A stretch of DNA of 64,000 nucleotides, taken from Oxytricha trifallax (lineage: Eukaryota > Ciliophora > Spirotrichea > Sporadotrichida > Oxytrichidae). Position 1 is the first letter of the stretch. Every line of letters starts with the position of its first letter. The DNA is taken from the NCBI GenBank assembly GCA_000711775.1, contig ARYC01001253.1, forward strand, positions 1-64,000, written 5' to 3'. Below, in pieces: positions 22,770 through 35,985 of the stretch. The notes below the pieces were generated by a model. It made no database searches. It was not told the DNA's origin and worked only from the letters and a program-made list of their open reading frames with translations. The position numbers were made by a program, and so were the translations under genes.

Positions 22770-23367
22770 ATTTATATACACAATAAACAGATTTTGGGGC
22801 TCTATTCAATAATTGTTGACTCATGTAAACTTATCAGTTTTTTTTATATTAAACTTAATTGAAAATACAATGAAAATTATTGTTTTAAGATAGCATGAAT
22901 CCATGTTAGTATAACAGTCTATCATTTAAAAAACCGCTTTTAAAATTGATTTTCTTAATAAGTAAGTATATGACATTGCAAATTTAAAATAAAATATTCT
23001 CATAAATAGCATGCTAATGATACTTTATATAGACAATCTATGCATATTAAAATTTTGAGTATTTTGTATTTCGAAGTAAAAATATTAAAGCATTTTATGC
23101 CCAATATTCTTAAAAATTCTTACAAATGTATTATTTGGGCAATTGGTAGAATTTTTGACAAAATTGAATTTTTAAAAACATCCCATTTTTAATATTGTTT
23201 ATGCCTTTTAAATATTAATTACAATATTTAGAAGAATTATATTTATTTTTCTTATTTAATTATATGATAATTATTCATATTTATTTAAATAATAATAGTA
23301 TAAAATAAACATAGTTCTTTATTGTGGGTTAGTATTGACTGTATAAACTTAAATTTATTTTATCATA
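22770..23367. other. AT-rich spacer
   Basis: Nothing supported. Confidence 0.45.
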
Positions 23368-24094
23368 TCACTATTTAATTTTATGTAATTTCAATTGAAT
23401 AACTTTATAATTTTCGACTTCAAGACAAAATCTAGATTATAAATTGTTTGAAATATATTTCAAATCTTCATTATTTAATGACTTTTAAAAATGTTAGAGC
23501 TAAATAAAAATAGTTAGTAAATGAGAAGAACTCTATTTGCCTTATTTTTAATTGTTTTGTATTGCATGCAAGTAAAATTCAACTAAATCGCATTCTTCGA
23601 AAAAGGTAGTCACCGTCTTATATCTAGGTTTTTATATATTTCTTGAGTTGAATGATAATTTGTTTTTTTAAATTGATCCATGCTAATCTCTTCTCTAATT
23701 TTAGGCATTATTTTCTATTTTAACCAGAATACATTTGGAGCTAATCTTGAAAGTTGCTGTCATTTGTGAATCTATTAGAGTAATAAAATGTACAGAAATC
23801 TTTTCATGCCAACCAGAAAACTTTTTATAATTATACTCAGGTAGCTAAAATATATTTCAACACCAAGAAATAATGGATGTCAATTTAAATTACATTAAAA
23901 TTCTCTAATTCAACATGACAATGAAAGCATTTATTTTCCTCTCCATTTAAGGGTAAAAGAGTAGATTAAGTATTGTTATTAAAAAATATATCATTTACCT
24001 TATGATTAATCTGATAATTCATTTTTTCTTACATCAAACCATACTATATTATCCCAAATGTATGAAGCAATATTTTATTGTGGATAACAATGGG
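23368..24094 (-). CDS. protein-like region in two overlapping frames, candidate gene segment
   Basis: Upstream frame 24094-23837 (85 codons) contains HTFGIIQYGLMQEKMNYQIN, LPLNGEENKCFHCHVELEN and HYFLVLKYI. The second frame, 23856-23368 (162 codons), continues NYKKFSGWHEKISVHFITL, SQMTATFKISSKCILVKIE, RYKTVTTFFEECDLVEFY and NNLQSRFCLEVENYK. The frames overlap by 20 bases and need a one-step shift to join, at LKYI/LPEY. A Cys-X2-His-type pair (KCFHCH) is present but no named domain. It may be a gene segment interrupted by a tiny eliminated sequence, or a pseudogene. Confidence 0.4.
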
Positions 24095-25546
24095 TCAATT
24101 AGACAATATTAATAATAAACCATTAGGCACTCAAGATTCAAAATAAATAAATAATATATAAATATTACTTTTAATTGGACGATACACTAAATGAGATTCT
24201 TATTGAAGATATAGTTGACTTTAGATATCGCAGGTGAAAATATATCAAATAAAATAAATTATTTTATTAAATTTTTTTTATCAAAATAGAAAATAACTAT
24301 AAAAAATAGAAAATAGCTAATATTGATTATAAATATCTTATAAATAGCATAATAGATTTTAAATATCTTACGATTAATCAAATGCTTTAAAATAAAATAA
24401 ATTTAATATGTTCTAGAATTAACTTAGGTTGGATTTTATTTTTTAAAGCAATTATTTGCTTTGGTTAATAACTATTGACAGAATGTATATTTTTCAAGAA
24501 AAATATACAAATACTCATTCTTGTGTTATGACTATTCTAAAAATCAGTTTAAACTTTTCCAAATAAAACTTTAATATCAAGTCTTTACATCAAATTTAAT
24601 TTTAGCCAACTTTAATTGTGTTTATTTGACTTGTATTGAATGGTTAGCTTTAAAGTTTCCATTAAAAAACAACTTAATCTTAATCAATATTTTACTGACA
24701 ATTTATATCATAAACTACAAGATTCTTAGATTATAGGTTCATTAATTTCATGTATATAGAGAGTTTCGATTGGTTTTTTAATAATCAAATTTTGATTTAG
24801 ATTAAATTATTCTTAGACAAAATGATTTTTTATTTAATAAGCAATAAGAATATTAATTTTGAATTCTAAATAAAACTCAAATTCTAAAATAATAGAATAG
24901 ATACTAAAATATATTATATTTATCAAATAGCCAATTTATTTCCAATTTAATAAGATTAAAATAACTTTATTTAAGGTTAAATTAAAGCCAAAGGTGAAAA
25001 ACTGGGATAAATTATTATCTAATTACAAATTTTAAAATCGGTTTTACAATTTTAAAGCATTCATTAATGAAATTAATATTCAAATTTTATATTGGCAGAT
25101 GTGATTAAACTAAATAATATTTATAATAGTAAATTTTAAATGTGCGAAAGTTAAAACTTGAGCCTTTAAGAAAAGACTCACTCATCTCATACTTTAGATG
25201 AAGAAAGTTATATAAATTATTATTTTAATTCAATTTTAATTAAATTTTGAAAACTTTTAAATAAATTAAATTTAAATATTAATTGTTTATTACTCTCACA
25301 CACTCCATTCTCAATTTACTCACACTCATTTATATATTCAAAAATTTGAATATCTAAATATTGAGCAAATCTAGTTATTCTAGTTCTAAACAGAAGTATT
25401 TGTTTTTAAATAAAATTAAGTGGGGAAACACTTCATAATAAATTAAAAAATTTGTTAAATTTTCTTCACAATATTTTATATATTTATAAAATTTACTCTT
25501 AAATTAATGTTTAGTAAATATGAAAGGCAAGAATTTTTGAATTTAT
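24095..25546. other. AT-rich stretch
   Basis: Several open minus-strand ciliate frames occur (for example containing KKPIETLYIHEINEPIIQES near 24750), but composition is close to random AT translation and none is supported. Confidence 0.35.
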
Positions 25547-25935
25547 ATTGTAAGAATACATTTATTTCTGGAATATTAATTAAAATCATAATTAATACTT
25601 TTAGATAAATTTTTGGATAATTTTTCCAAAACCTATCTTTATTATATTAATTGAATAGCACATAAAAATATGTTGTTGTTGTTGCTATGACTATTTTATC
25701 ATATCTTACAAGAGAGTAAAACTGTTCTATTAATTTTGGTAAACATAGTAATTTCTTCCTTTCTAAGAAAATTCAGGAATATTGCCAATAACAAAGTCCA
25801 GCTTTAATAAAGGATTTACAGAAGAATCAATTTATATTTGAATTTCAAGTAAATTTGGATTTGATAAATGACTTGTTTTTAATATATAATTAACTTAATT
25901 ATAGTTCATTATTCAAACTCGAGCAATTTTACAAT
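25547..25935. mobile_element. foldback element, ATTGTAGGAATACATT family, decayed copy
   Basis: Left end ATTGTAAGAATACATTT, right end ATTTTACAAT; the inside keeps GGAATATTGCCAATAACAAAG and TCCAGC, shared with the copy at 3893. Palindromy is mostly lost, and there is no target duplication. Confidence 0.55.
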
Positions 25936-27833
25936 AATTAAATAAATATATTCGCCTGAGATATTATATGTTAAGGTAAATAAATTTAAATTAGCGATCA
26001 CAAACTAAGAATTGGAATATAAATAATATAAAAAATATTTAAGTGTAGTTTATGATAAAAAATATATAGAGCAAATATATTATCAACAATTTATAGTTAT
26101 ATTTATTCTATAAATTTTCATATTTTAAAAAAAAATAATTTGAAATTTTAGTTATTTCATAAAAGGCTTCTTTCGTTAAATAAATTTAAACTATTTTTAT
26201 GAAATTCAAAGAGTTAATATAATTAACTTAAGTAATATTAAAAATTTGAATATTTTCTTTTAATATTTTTTAAAGTTTAACTATTGATTAATTTACTTAA
26301 ATATTATATGTTAACATCAATAAAATTCTCATATCCCAAAAATTAAACAAGAAACTTTAATAATATTTACACAGCTTTTAAACTTATAAGAAATTAATAT
26401 ACAATTCAGGATCTATAAAATATATTTTCTTTTAAATATAAAGGGTTACATGAAAACCCACATCATTAATCTTTATATTAATACAACTATATTATTATAT
26501 TCAAGTTATAATTAAATTTATTATATATTATTAGGATTTTGTTTAAGAAATATTCATTAATAAATTAAAAAAAATATTAAATATTACTCAACTTAGCGGC
26601 AAATCCTAACTTCTAGGTCACCTTTATGATGTAAATAATTGTAGAATTTGACGTTATGAGTAAATTTTTCTTAAGCACTATATGTTATTTGTTTTTATAA
26701 TCCACTTTATTGTTTTAAGTAAATTATAGGAAAAATTTAGCAAAAGAATTATTAATTACTATAAAAATAATATAATGATTAGCTTTTCCTCTTTTATTGT
26801 TAGTTTATGCAATAAAGTTATAATGTAATTATAAAATGAAAATATAACAAACCTATAAATAGTCTATTAATAACAATTTTACGAGTGTCTATTTCAAGAA
26901 ATACACATCTACTAGCAAAATAATTAAATTTCAGGTTCTTATAATTGATAAAAATCAATGAAATAATAGAAAAAGTTCTCTTTACTTAACATTTAATACA
27001 GTATGCAGATTATATATTTAAATTGATTTAAATATAGTCTTATAATAAACTTTATTTACTCTTTGAGTCAATTTTTACTTGAATTAATTTTCAAAAAGTG
27101 AACTTAAAAGCGTGAATGTTGACGCAATTGAAATTTATTCTTTTGAGTTTTATTTAAATAATTTTATTATATAATTGTTTTGATATATTAAATAGCTATT
27201 ATTTATTTCTTTAAATAATTTATATTATTTCTTGAGTCAATACATCGGGAAAATTCAATTTTGAATCCGAAATTTATTTTATTTGAATTTTTATCATGAA
27301 TTTTAAATTCATTTTTAGTCGGTCATAATTATTAATTCCTATCTAATTAATATCAGAAAATATTCATTTAAAATAGATTTAAGCCCTTTATTAAATAATA
27401 CAGAAGAAAAAATCTTAATATTATTGTAATTAATTCTTTAAAATTCTATTATATTTAAAATATCATTGAACTATAAATAGACTCAGGTAGAACCTTATTC
27501 TCAGAATTATAATATTATTTTTTACTAAATATTTAAGATTATCTAACTCATGTTTATAGACCTTACTAATGTTTAATTTGCATTTAATATTCTATTTATC
27601 AACTGGTTAAGCATCTGAAAAATAAACATCCCGGAGAAAATATTTAGAAAAATATTATGAGGGTGCCTTAACTTAATTAATACATAATTAAACCTAAATC
27701 ATCTAAGAATAAGAAATAATTATAAAATTTTATTAGTTTATATTATTCATGATTTTATATTTATTCATTTAGTTTATGACTATTTATTATTTGAAAATAT
27801 AAATATTGCAGATGTATATTTTAATAAAGAGAG
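25936..27833. other. long AT-rich stretch
   Basis: Nothing supported. Confidence 0.5.
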
Positions 27834-27836
27834 AAT

Positions 27837-29029
27837 CAAAACCCCAAAAACCCCTTCATAAATTTATATGTAATTTTATTCATATTGGTAATGCTATGGA
27901 TTAGGGTTATTGGGCTAATAAAGCATCTTTTTAATGTTGATTTTGGAAATAAAAATGTATTTTTGGAAAACCCTTTTAACACACCCTATAAATGTTATAT
28001 AGTTATATGCTATGCTTAAAAGATTTATGGTAAATGTTTAATTTTAAACAATATTTTAAATGATGTTTTAAACAATTATATAAGCGATCAATTTTAATAA
28101 TCATTTTTGGGTGACAAAATATTTAATTTATTGATAATTTTTGACATTTTAGCAATAATATTTTTGAAAATTTAAGGTTCAATATTAATTTAATTTTAAT
28201 CTATGCTATTATTTAGTGCTTACAAATTGTTTTAAGATCTTATTTTAATCAGTTCTAAAAATGCTTTCAGGCATAAATAAACAAAATACTCGAAATACTG
28301 GAAAAACAAGGGGATTTTTAGAAAATAATAGATTCTTTTTATTAATTACTTTGAAGTAAAAATATAAACAATGAATGATAATTAAAAAAATAATGTATTG
28401 CAAAAATCACATATAGATAAATCACCTATTTAATAAGGCACTTGTAGGGGTCAATTAATAAAATGTCTATTATGGTAAATAGTTTTAAGATTTGGATTTA
28501 AAGTTTTTAACCGTAAGTTGCAATATAATAGCACTTAATTAATCAATAATTTAATAAGGATGATCTTCTAATATAGCTTAAATTAAATTAGGAGGTAACA
28601 TTTAAGCTTAAAATCATACCAGGAGCATTTAAATTTATAATAAAAAAATAATTTTACTCCTATAAATTTAAAACTTAGTTTAAAGGACATCTAAGAATAA
28701 TAATTCTAAATTGGTATTCTATAATTAATGAGTATAATCAGCTTCATATACGGAAAATAAATTGTTTAAATACCAAAATTTTGATAAAAACTAATTAAAG
28801 CATATCGAAAGTTAAAGATTTTATAACATTTCATAAATTAAAATTGATGACATTATTCTTTTAAGTATCCAAAATAGTAAAAAATTGAATCACATTCAAT
28901 CACTAACAAAAGAAATAAAAATACGATAAAAGTAGGAAAAAATAAGAATTTTCCCAAAGAACTAAACCTAAACATTAAAAATATCTATCAAAAGAAATAT
29001 AAAACTCTTGAAGTTGTTTTGGGGTTTTG
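27837..29029. mobile_element. TBE: short TBE deletion derivative
   Basis: Left end CAAAACCCCAAAAACCCC, right end GTTTTGGGGTTTTG, flanked by AAT on both sides (27834-27836, 29030-29032). At 1193 bp it is under a third of full length. The inside has no recognisable TBE gene. Such an internally deleted copy would have depended on transposase from elsewhere to move. Confidence 0.78.
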
Positions 29030-29032
29030 AAT

Positions 29033-29923
29033 GATCCTGAAGGATAGAACCAAGTCTGAGTAACTTAAAAAATTCTGATAATTTTGAATTTATATTTTTT
29101 ACTTATAGGATTCATTTCAGTTTATTAAAATTCACTGAAAATAAATAATATAGATGTACACATTAATAATTAATATATCATTTAAATCATATTTTCTTAA
29201 CTTTAGTTCATTTTAAAAAAGTATCACGAAAAGATTTTAATTTTGCTTTTATCTTTTATAGTGATATATTTATAAAAATTGGAATGAGTAATTATTAACA
29301 ATATTTATATTTTACAATTAGATTTTAAATATTTTCAAATCAAAATGTATTTGAGTAAATTAAATAAATTTAGATACAAATAAGACACTGGTAATTTTAG
29401 AAAACCTAAAATATAAAGCTTTTTAAATAGAGTATTTATTATAAAAATTTCCAATTTACACACATTGAATTTTTTCTCTTCTTGAGATCAATTTAACTTG
29501 ATTTTAGTTGAGGGTATATTATTTACTGCTTTATATTCTTAACTAAAGTCATGTTAATTTGTTCCACCGAGTGTAAAAAGCTACAACCTGTGAATTTAAA
29601 TTAATTATTGAATTTTATTGAAAATAATACTTTTCTAAGTCTAAAGAAATTTTACCTGCTTTTTTTAAATTTAAAAATGTTTCGAAAACAGCTATATTTA
29701 AAGGATATAAATAATAAGAAAGATAAATCATAGAAAAACTAAGGATCTGCTTAAAAATAAAAATAAAATTGCTTAACTAGAGTAATTGAATCAAACTTTG
29801 AAAATGTTCCATTTATTAAAGAATAAAATATATCATTTCAAATTAATAAATAGATTTTTAAAAAATAATTATAAATTAATTTAACACATATTTTTAATGA
29901 TTATTATTTAATTTTGTAAATTT
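29033..29923. other. AT-rich spacer
   Basis: Nothing supported. Confidence 0.5.
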
Positions 29924-30066
29924 ATGTCAGAAGCAACTTCATCATTGCTGAAGAAACGTAAAATGGGAGAGAGGGCAAATTCTAGAAAAAACTCAAAGAA
30001 GCAGAGTTTGAAGATTAAACTTTCTGAGTTACTCTAATTCTCAGAGCTTACTACTCCAAGTGTAGT
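29924..30066 (+). CDS. N-terminal gene segment, candidate MDS
   Basis: ATG at 29924 begins MSEATSSLLKKRKMGERANS and continues RKNSKKQSLKIKLSELLQFS, ELTTPSVV: a basic, Ser/Lys-rich start of the kind seen in nuclear proteins. Composition changes abruptly at about 30066 to AT-rich Ile/Tyr/Phe translation. The GC-richer block is only about 140 bp, the size of a typical germline gene segment. The family is unknown. Confidence 0.38.
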
Positions 30067-30885
30067 TATGATTATAAAAAATAGAAATATATAATTTTAC
30101 TTATTTTATATCTATGTAGTAAAATCCCATTCAATATATAATTAATTTTAGTATGTAAGAAAATTATAGTTTTATTTAATGTTTTATTTTTAATTATCTA
30201 TTATTTTTGTATATTTTTATATCTTGAAATCTTACATGATTTATTTTTAAAAAGAACTCATCAACTACAAATAATTTCATGTTATTTACAAAAAGTCTTA
30301 TAATGGATAATGATTTTCTAATTAATGCTCATTAAATAATTCACTCCTTTATTCCATCATTGCTTTTCATAATAGGTTTTTATATTCAGTATAAAAGAGA
30401 TATTTCAATATTAATTCAAGTCTATTTTTAAAAATAAATAAATAATTTAAAGTTTAGCCAAATTATGAATATTTAAATTAAGACTAGCATTTGCAAAGAA
30501 ATAATCTAGCACTACTCTATTTTAATAAAATAAATTTTTATTTAAATTTTTATGAATTTCAAATTTATATTTTAAACAGAGAAAATATACAGTGAAGAGA
30601 AAAAGTCTCAAAATAATCACCTCATCAATCTAGTTTAAATTAAATTAATTTTTATTTATAAGTCTCATAATTTATATTAATGATATTTACCATTTTTAAT
30701 ATTATTGTATTTTTAATTATATTTAATTATTTACTAGCAGAAACAGAATTATAATAAAATGCCCAATAAAATTTCATTCAATTGCCTTAGTTTAGAAATA
30801 AAATTGTTTCTCTTGATATGAGCTCTGATAAATTATTTATCAGAATTCAGGCAACTGAGAGCGCTATCTTAAAATAAGAAGCTAC

Positions 30886-30935
<50 letters not shown>

Positions 30936-31719
30936 TATATAATATATATAAATATATATATTAATTTATTAAAATTTAAAATATCTTTTGTAATATTACA
31001 GATTATATAAGTATTAAGCTTAAATTTCTAGAGACATGAAAAAATAAAATGATGAAAAGTAAAAAAGTCAATAATAATATAGTAAGACATAAAAAATTTA
31101 ATTAAAAATATTTATTATCAATTTAAAATTTATAGAAAAATAATATATGGCAGCAAAATCATGTCCTAAAATGCCAATGGAAAATTTAAACTCTTTAAAA
31201 TTCACTAACTTGAGATATATAATATAAAATTTATATATTTACAATGAAATAAGTTGAAAAGGATTTTGCATTTTTAATGTAAACCTTTAGAATTATTAAT
31301 TCACTCAATTAAATATATTTATTGAGCGGAATTCCTTAAAAAAATAATTTATAAGAATCATTTGAAAGCTTGTTCACAAATTTAATAAGTAATATAAATT
31401 ACATGCATTTAATTTACTATATATAATCAAAAATATAATTCACAAAAAACAGATTTAATTCGAATAATTTAGAGAAATAAAAAATAATCTATTAATAAGG
31501 TAGCAATCCACAACAATACATCTTAACCAATCCCCTCACAAATTAATCTTACATCGAAGATGTTAAACTTATACATTGTAAAAACCTATTTATCATATTA
31601 TCAATTTAATCGTAAAATCATCTAAGATATTAATTAAATAAATATTTATAAGTTTAGCCCCTCGAGATTTCTCTCTTAATAAATATTAAAATAAATAATA
31701 TATAAATTCAAGATTAAAA
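30067..31719. other. AT-rich stretch with (AT)n repeat
   Basis: Contains the dinucleotide repeat listed separately; otherwise nothing supported. Confidence 0.5.
30887..30960. repeat. (AT)n dinucleotide repeat
   Basis: About 37 AT units with two phase slips; likely unstable in length. Confidence 0.9.
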
Positions 31720-31721
31720 TA

Positions 31722-31983
31722 AAACCCCATAGATCAATTAAGACATGAAGATTGGGTAAAAGAACAATTAAGTTAAAAATTAATTATAATTGGCTGACAT
31801 TAATTATGATTAGGCTAAAATCAATTTTACTTACTCTGATTGGTTTATTTTATAAGGACAATTAATCGAGCCAATAGTTTTAATAATTAGCCCAAACATT
31901 AAAATTATACGCCAATTATAATTAATTTTTAATTTAATTGTTCTTTTCCCCAATCTTCGTGTCTTAATTGATCTATGGGGTTT
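31722..31983. mobile_element. 262-bp TA-site MITE, copy 1
   Basis: Ends AAACCCCATAGATCAATTAAG and inverted GATCTATGGGGTTT, flanked by TA on both sides. The core contains TGATTGGTTTATTTTATAAG and ATCGAGCCAATAGTTTT, an inverted pair of CCAAT boxes. It is non-coding. Length is identical to copies at 49457 and 62735. A TA target and short inverted ends suggest mobilisation by a Tc1/mariner-type transposase. Confidence 0.85.
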
Positions 31984-31985
31984 TA

Positions 31986-32446
31986 TATATTTTACTTATA
32001 AGTGCACTTTTAAAGACTGTCAAAAAATATTCGCAGAGAAAGAAAATATATGCGTCAGCTTTAAAATATTAATTAGAATAAGAATTATGTTGATCTTACT
32101 ATAGCTAAATAATATTTAATTGAGAAAGTTTTTTACTTTATTTTAATTGTAACTACGATTCATTTAACTAAATTTAGTTAAAAATTTCAAAATTCTTTAG
32201 GTTTTTAGAAGGTTAATACTAAATCTTAAATATAAGTAGATTCTTAAATTGTGGTATATAAAAAATTCTAATGATTCATGATCAAGCAAATAATATATTT
32301 TAAGAAATAATTCTTTTTTTAGGAGTTTGTTTTATTATGTTAAAATTCTTGTATTTATAAAGTTTTAAGGTTTAAATTTATATTGAAATAACTTTTAATG
32401 AATATTTGCTATTATTTATAATTGCATTATTTATTTCTAAATTATT
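31986..32446. other. AT-rich spacer
   Basis: Nothing supported. Confidence 0.5.
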
Positions 32447-34809
32447 TCACAACTCCAAAACCCTTCAGCAGGTTTTAAAATTATTTTAAATGATTAGGGT
32501 AATATGGAGATTATTATTTTTCGCTTTAAAAATTTCATTTCAATTTTCGATTAAATTATTTATCATGACATTATATATTTTAGTTGTCTAATTATAATTA
32601 TCAAATGATGCTTTCAAATTTATATCTATTTTTATTTAATGGAAAGTTTTAGTATTCTTAAATTATTTGTTTGTTGAACTTTATTCTTTAATTTAACATA
32701 CTGTTATTTATATAAAATTTTCTTAGCTTAAATATCTTGAGCTCCTTATTAATAATATATTTGATATTAATAATATATATTTTGATATTAGTAAATGGTT
32801 TTAATATTGTTTAAATAAAGTACTTTTATTGATTCATCTTTTAAATTTTTGGAGGGTGTTTCTTATAAGGAAGGCACCGCTATGTATCATAAATCGTATT
32901 CAATAAAATCTAGCTACTTGTTAAATACAATTCCAATAAATTACTATAATAATCTAACTATAAATGGCTTTTAAACTTAAAACTTGTTCCAGAATACTTA
33001 ATCATGCTGAAAATCTTTAAGTTATCTAAACTTAGTAGGATCTTGATAATTAGTGGCAAAAGAAATTCAAATTTATGTTTAAATCCATAATTTACTGTTA
33101 AATAATGGTAAAAATAATTAATTAATTTACCTAAATCAATTTTTTGCATAATTTTAGTGTATAGTATCAGTCAGTCTCCAAAATGATTCAAATTAGGCTA
33201 TGGGGAAGCATCCTCCCCCCCCTAATGTATACTTTTTATTTTGTAGTCTGATAGAGTTTTTTACGCTGAGTAATAGTAGCTGATAAACATGGTCTACGCG
33301 AGCAATAGTTTTTGAGCTATGACCTCTTATAAGTCAAAAAATTTATATATAAAATCATAATAAAATTGACAAAAATTTTCAATTTTTCTTCAAATTTTTA
33401 ATTTTTATTAAATTATTGATTTAAGTGAAAAATAAGAAATTTAACCAGGGGGGGGGTCTAAGTCGGTGGCAGAAATTTTTCGAAAACCTAAGTCGGTGGC
33501 AACATTAATTTTTCAAAATTCACCAAAATCCTAAGTCGGTGGCATAATAAAATTATTTTCTTTTTCCAATTGGGAATCAATAAGTACCTCAATATATATG
33601 AAAATTTTATCACAGAAAGTTAATCAATCTCCATCATAACAACTTAGACATTTGACGGACACAGTTTAACATATAAAATAAATTAGAATTCATAAATAAT
33701 TTGTATCCCTTTATCAAATAATTTTAAATAAAAATATAACTATATAAATATCAATGAAATATTATCATATTGAAAAATAATGATATTTTGAAAAAATTAA
33801 AATCGAAGTATGTTATACACTAATTGTCAATGTGATAATATTTCATTGATATTTATATAGTTATATTTTTATTTAAAATTATTTGATAAAGGGATACAAA
33901 TTATTTATGAATTCTAATTTATTTTATATGTTAAACTGTGTCCGTCAAATGTCTAAGTTGTTATGATGGAGATTGATTAACTTTCTGTGATAAAATTTTC
34001 ATATATATTGAGGTACTTATTGATTCCCAATTGGAAAAAGAAAATAATTTTATTATGCCACCGACTTAGGATTTTGGTGAATTTTGAGAAATTAATGTTG
34101 CCACCGACTTAGGTTTTCGAAAAATTTCTGCCACCGACTTAGACCCCCCCCCCTGTTAAATTTCTTATTTTTCACTTAAATCAATAATTTAATAAAAATA
34201 AAAAATTTGAAGAAAAATTGAAAATTTTGTCAATTTTATTATGATTTTATATATAATTTTTTGACTTATAAGAGGTCATAGCTCAAAAACTATTGCTCGC
34301 GTAGACCATGTTTATCAGCTACTATTACTCAGCGTAAAAAACTCTATCAGACTACAAAATAAAAAGTATACATTAGGGGGGGGGAGGATGCTTCCCCATA
34401 GCCTCAAATTATTATGAGTTCTTAAAATAACATTCTTGCAATTTAAATTTAATGATTACCCTTTAAATATAAAAATATTTGAAGTTTCATTTCCAAAAAA
34501 AGTTTATTAAATATCCAATATCTTTAGTAATGGAAACATCAATTTTAAAGTAATTAACAACAATGATCGTTTAAGGAGAGATTGAGAAGAAAAAAAATAA
34601 TCAAAATTAAAACTCTTCTCTCTATATTGCTAAGCCATATAAATATATATCATAATATTTGACCTCTATAAAAAACTGAATTTTAAGAATTATTTTTATT
34701 CATTACTACAATGAAAATTATAGTTCTTATGCAAATAATCTCTAATCTTCAACATTACCTCAATACTATAAATATTAATAAAGTAAATTGAAGGTTTTTA
34801 AGGGTTTTG
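32447..34809. mobile_element. TBE: probable decayed TBE derivative, split by a foldback
   Basis: Left end TCACAACTCCAAAACCCTTC and AGCAGGTTTTA, then GATTAGGGTAATATGG, resembles an eroded TBE end; right end AAGGTTTTTAAGGGTTTTG followed by ATT. ATT also precedes the left end. Without the foldback at 33196-34403 the element is about 1.15 kb, close to the derivative at 27837. No gene is recognisable. Confidence 0.5.
33196..34403. mobile_element. large foldback element, GGCTATGG family, perfect 8-bp duplication
   Basis: Nearly perfect 1208-bp palindrome: arms of about 600 bp meet near 33800. Ends GGCTATGGGGAAGCATCC; an exact 8-bp duplication TCAAATTA at 33188-33195 and 34404-34411. Each arm carries three spaced copies of CTAAGTCGGTGGCA (33458, 33487, 33530 on the left) next to a G9/C9 run. 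The outer arm blocks match the 2872-3538 element. It is non-coding. Confidence 0.93.
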
Positions 34810-34812
34810 ATT

Positions 34813-35867
34813 GTGCTAAGAATAATAATGTTTAATTTGCGACCAAAAATACTATAGAAACTATCAACTGGTTATGCCAAATATTATAGTTTTGCTTTAT
34901 GAAATTAATAATTTACAGGAGAATAAATGAATAATACTATAAAATATTATACAAATAATCATATTAGACTTTATTATAATTTAAAGTATATAAAAATTTG
35001 AATTTAATTAATTGAGATTTCTCTCTTAACCATTTAGACTAGTTGGAGAAGGTGCTGAAACTCCTAGTTGGAATTTATAAAAATAGAATGTTTTCAAGAG
35101 TCATCCCTAACCTTAAAAATCTTATTTATATATTTTTAAGATTTATCTTCATCATACTAGCTACTAAATATATTGACAAACCTGAATCAGTCTCATAGTA
35201 TTGTATATTTATTATATAATATATTACATAACTTAAATGAAAATTCAAAGTTTATTGATAAAATAAATGAAAGGGCACATTCCTAACATCGTGCATATAT
35301 TCCAAAAATAAATTTATAAAAATTTACATTTTAGAGTTAATAAGTAAATGACTTTATTATTAAAATTTTATATTATTATTTGGTTACTCGATAAAAAATA
35401 TTATATAAATCTTTATTTCTAATTAATATTTTAATATACTTTAATATTTGTCAATAAAACTCATTCAATCAATTGAAATAGTACATCTATATTAATTAAA
35501 AAAAATAAGAATTTATAAAGAAAATTTTTAATATTTTTACACAACTACCTATTTTAAGTATATATATATCTGGATACTGTAAATAATATCGTTTTTATTT
35601 AAAGTTCAAATAGAGATTTTAAATACCTATATAATTAAAATTATCAGACTAGGTTTTTGCATTTTTTTAAAAGCATTTTATAAAGTAAAAAAAAATTAAA
35701 ATCGGAGATAGAATCTGAATATTATTTGTGTACTGACATGATCTAAATCTTTTCTCTTGAGAACTAATTAAAACTTTTATATTTTTTAATTCAGCCTCAC
35801 GAAAAAATTACAAATAATTTGAACTCTTTAAATCCATATTATTTGAATAATTTATAATATTTGCATT
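34813..35867. other. AT-rich stretch
   Basis: Nothing supported. Confidence 0.5.
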
Positions 35868-35985
35868 TATAGTAGTGAGATCAATAATAATAAATTTGGA
35901 ATTTTAAAAGCTGACACAATACAAAATATAGAAAAAGAAAATAACGAGGTCACTGCTAACTCAAGTGTCACAAGTTGCTCAATGG
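35868..35985 (+). CDS. short protein-like island, candidate MDS
   Basis: About 39 ciliate codons with polar, protein-like composition: SSEINNNKFGILKADTIQN then IEKENNEVTANSSVTSCSMG. The block stops at a GGTATGT sequence that could be a 5' splice site, then becomes (AAT)n-like. The start is not defined. Confidence 0.28.

Noticed and set aside
23521..23646. + strand frame beginning with a signal-peptide-like MRRTLFALFLIVLYCMQ
   Set aside because: It overlaps the longer minus-strand protein-like region 23368-24094, which has better composition; likely a shadow.
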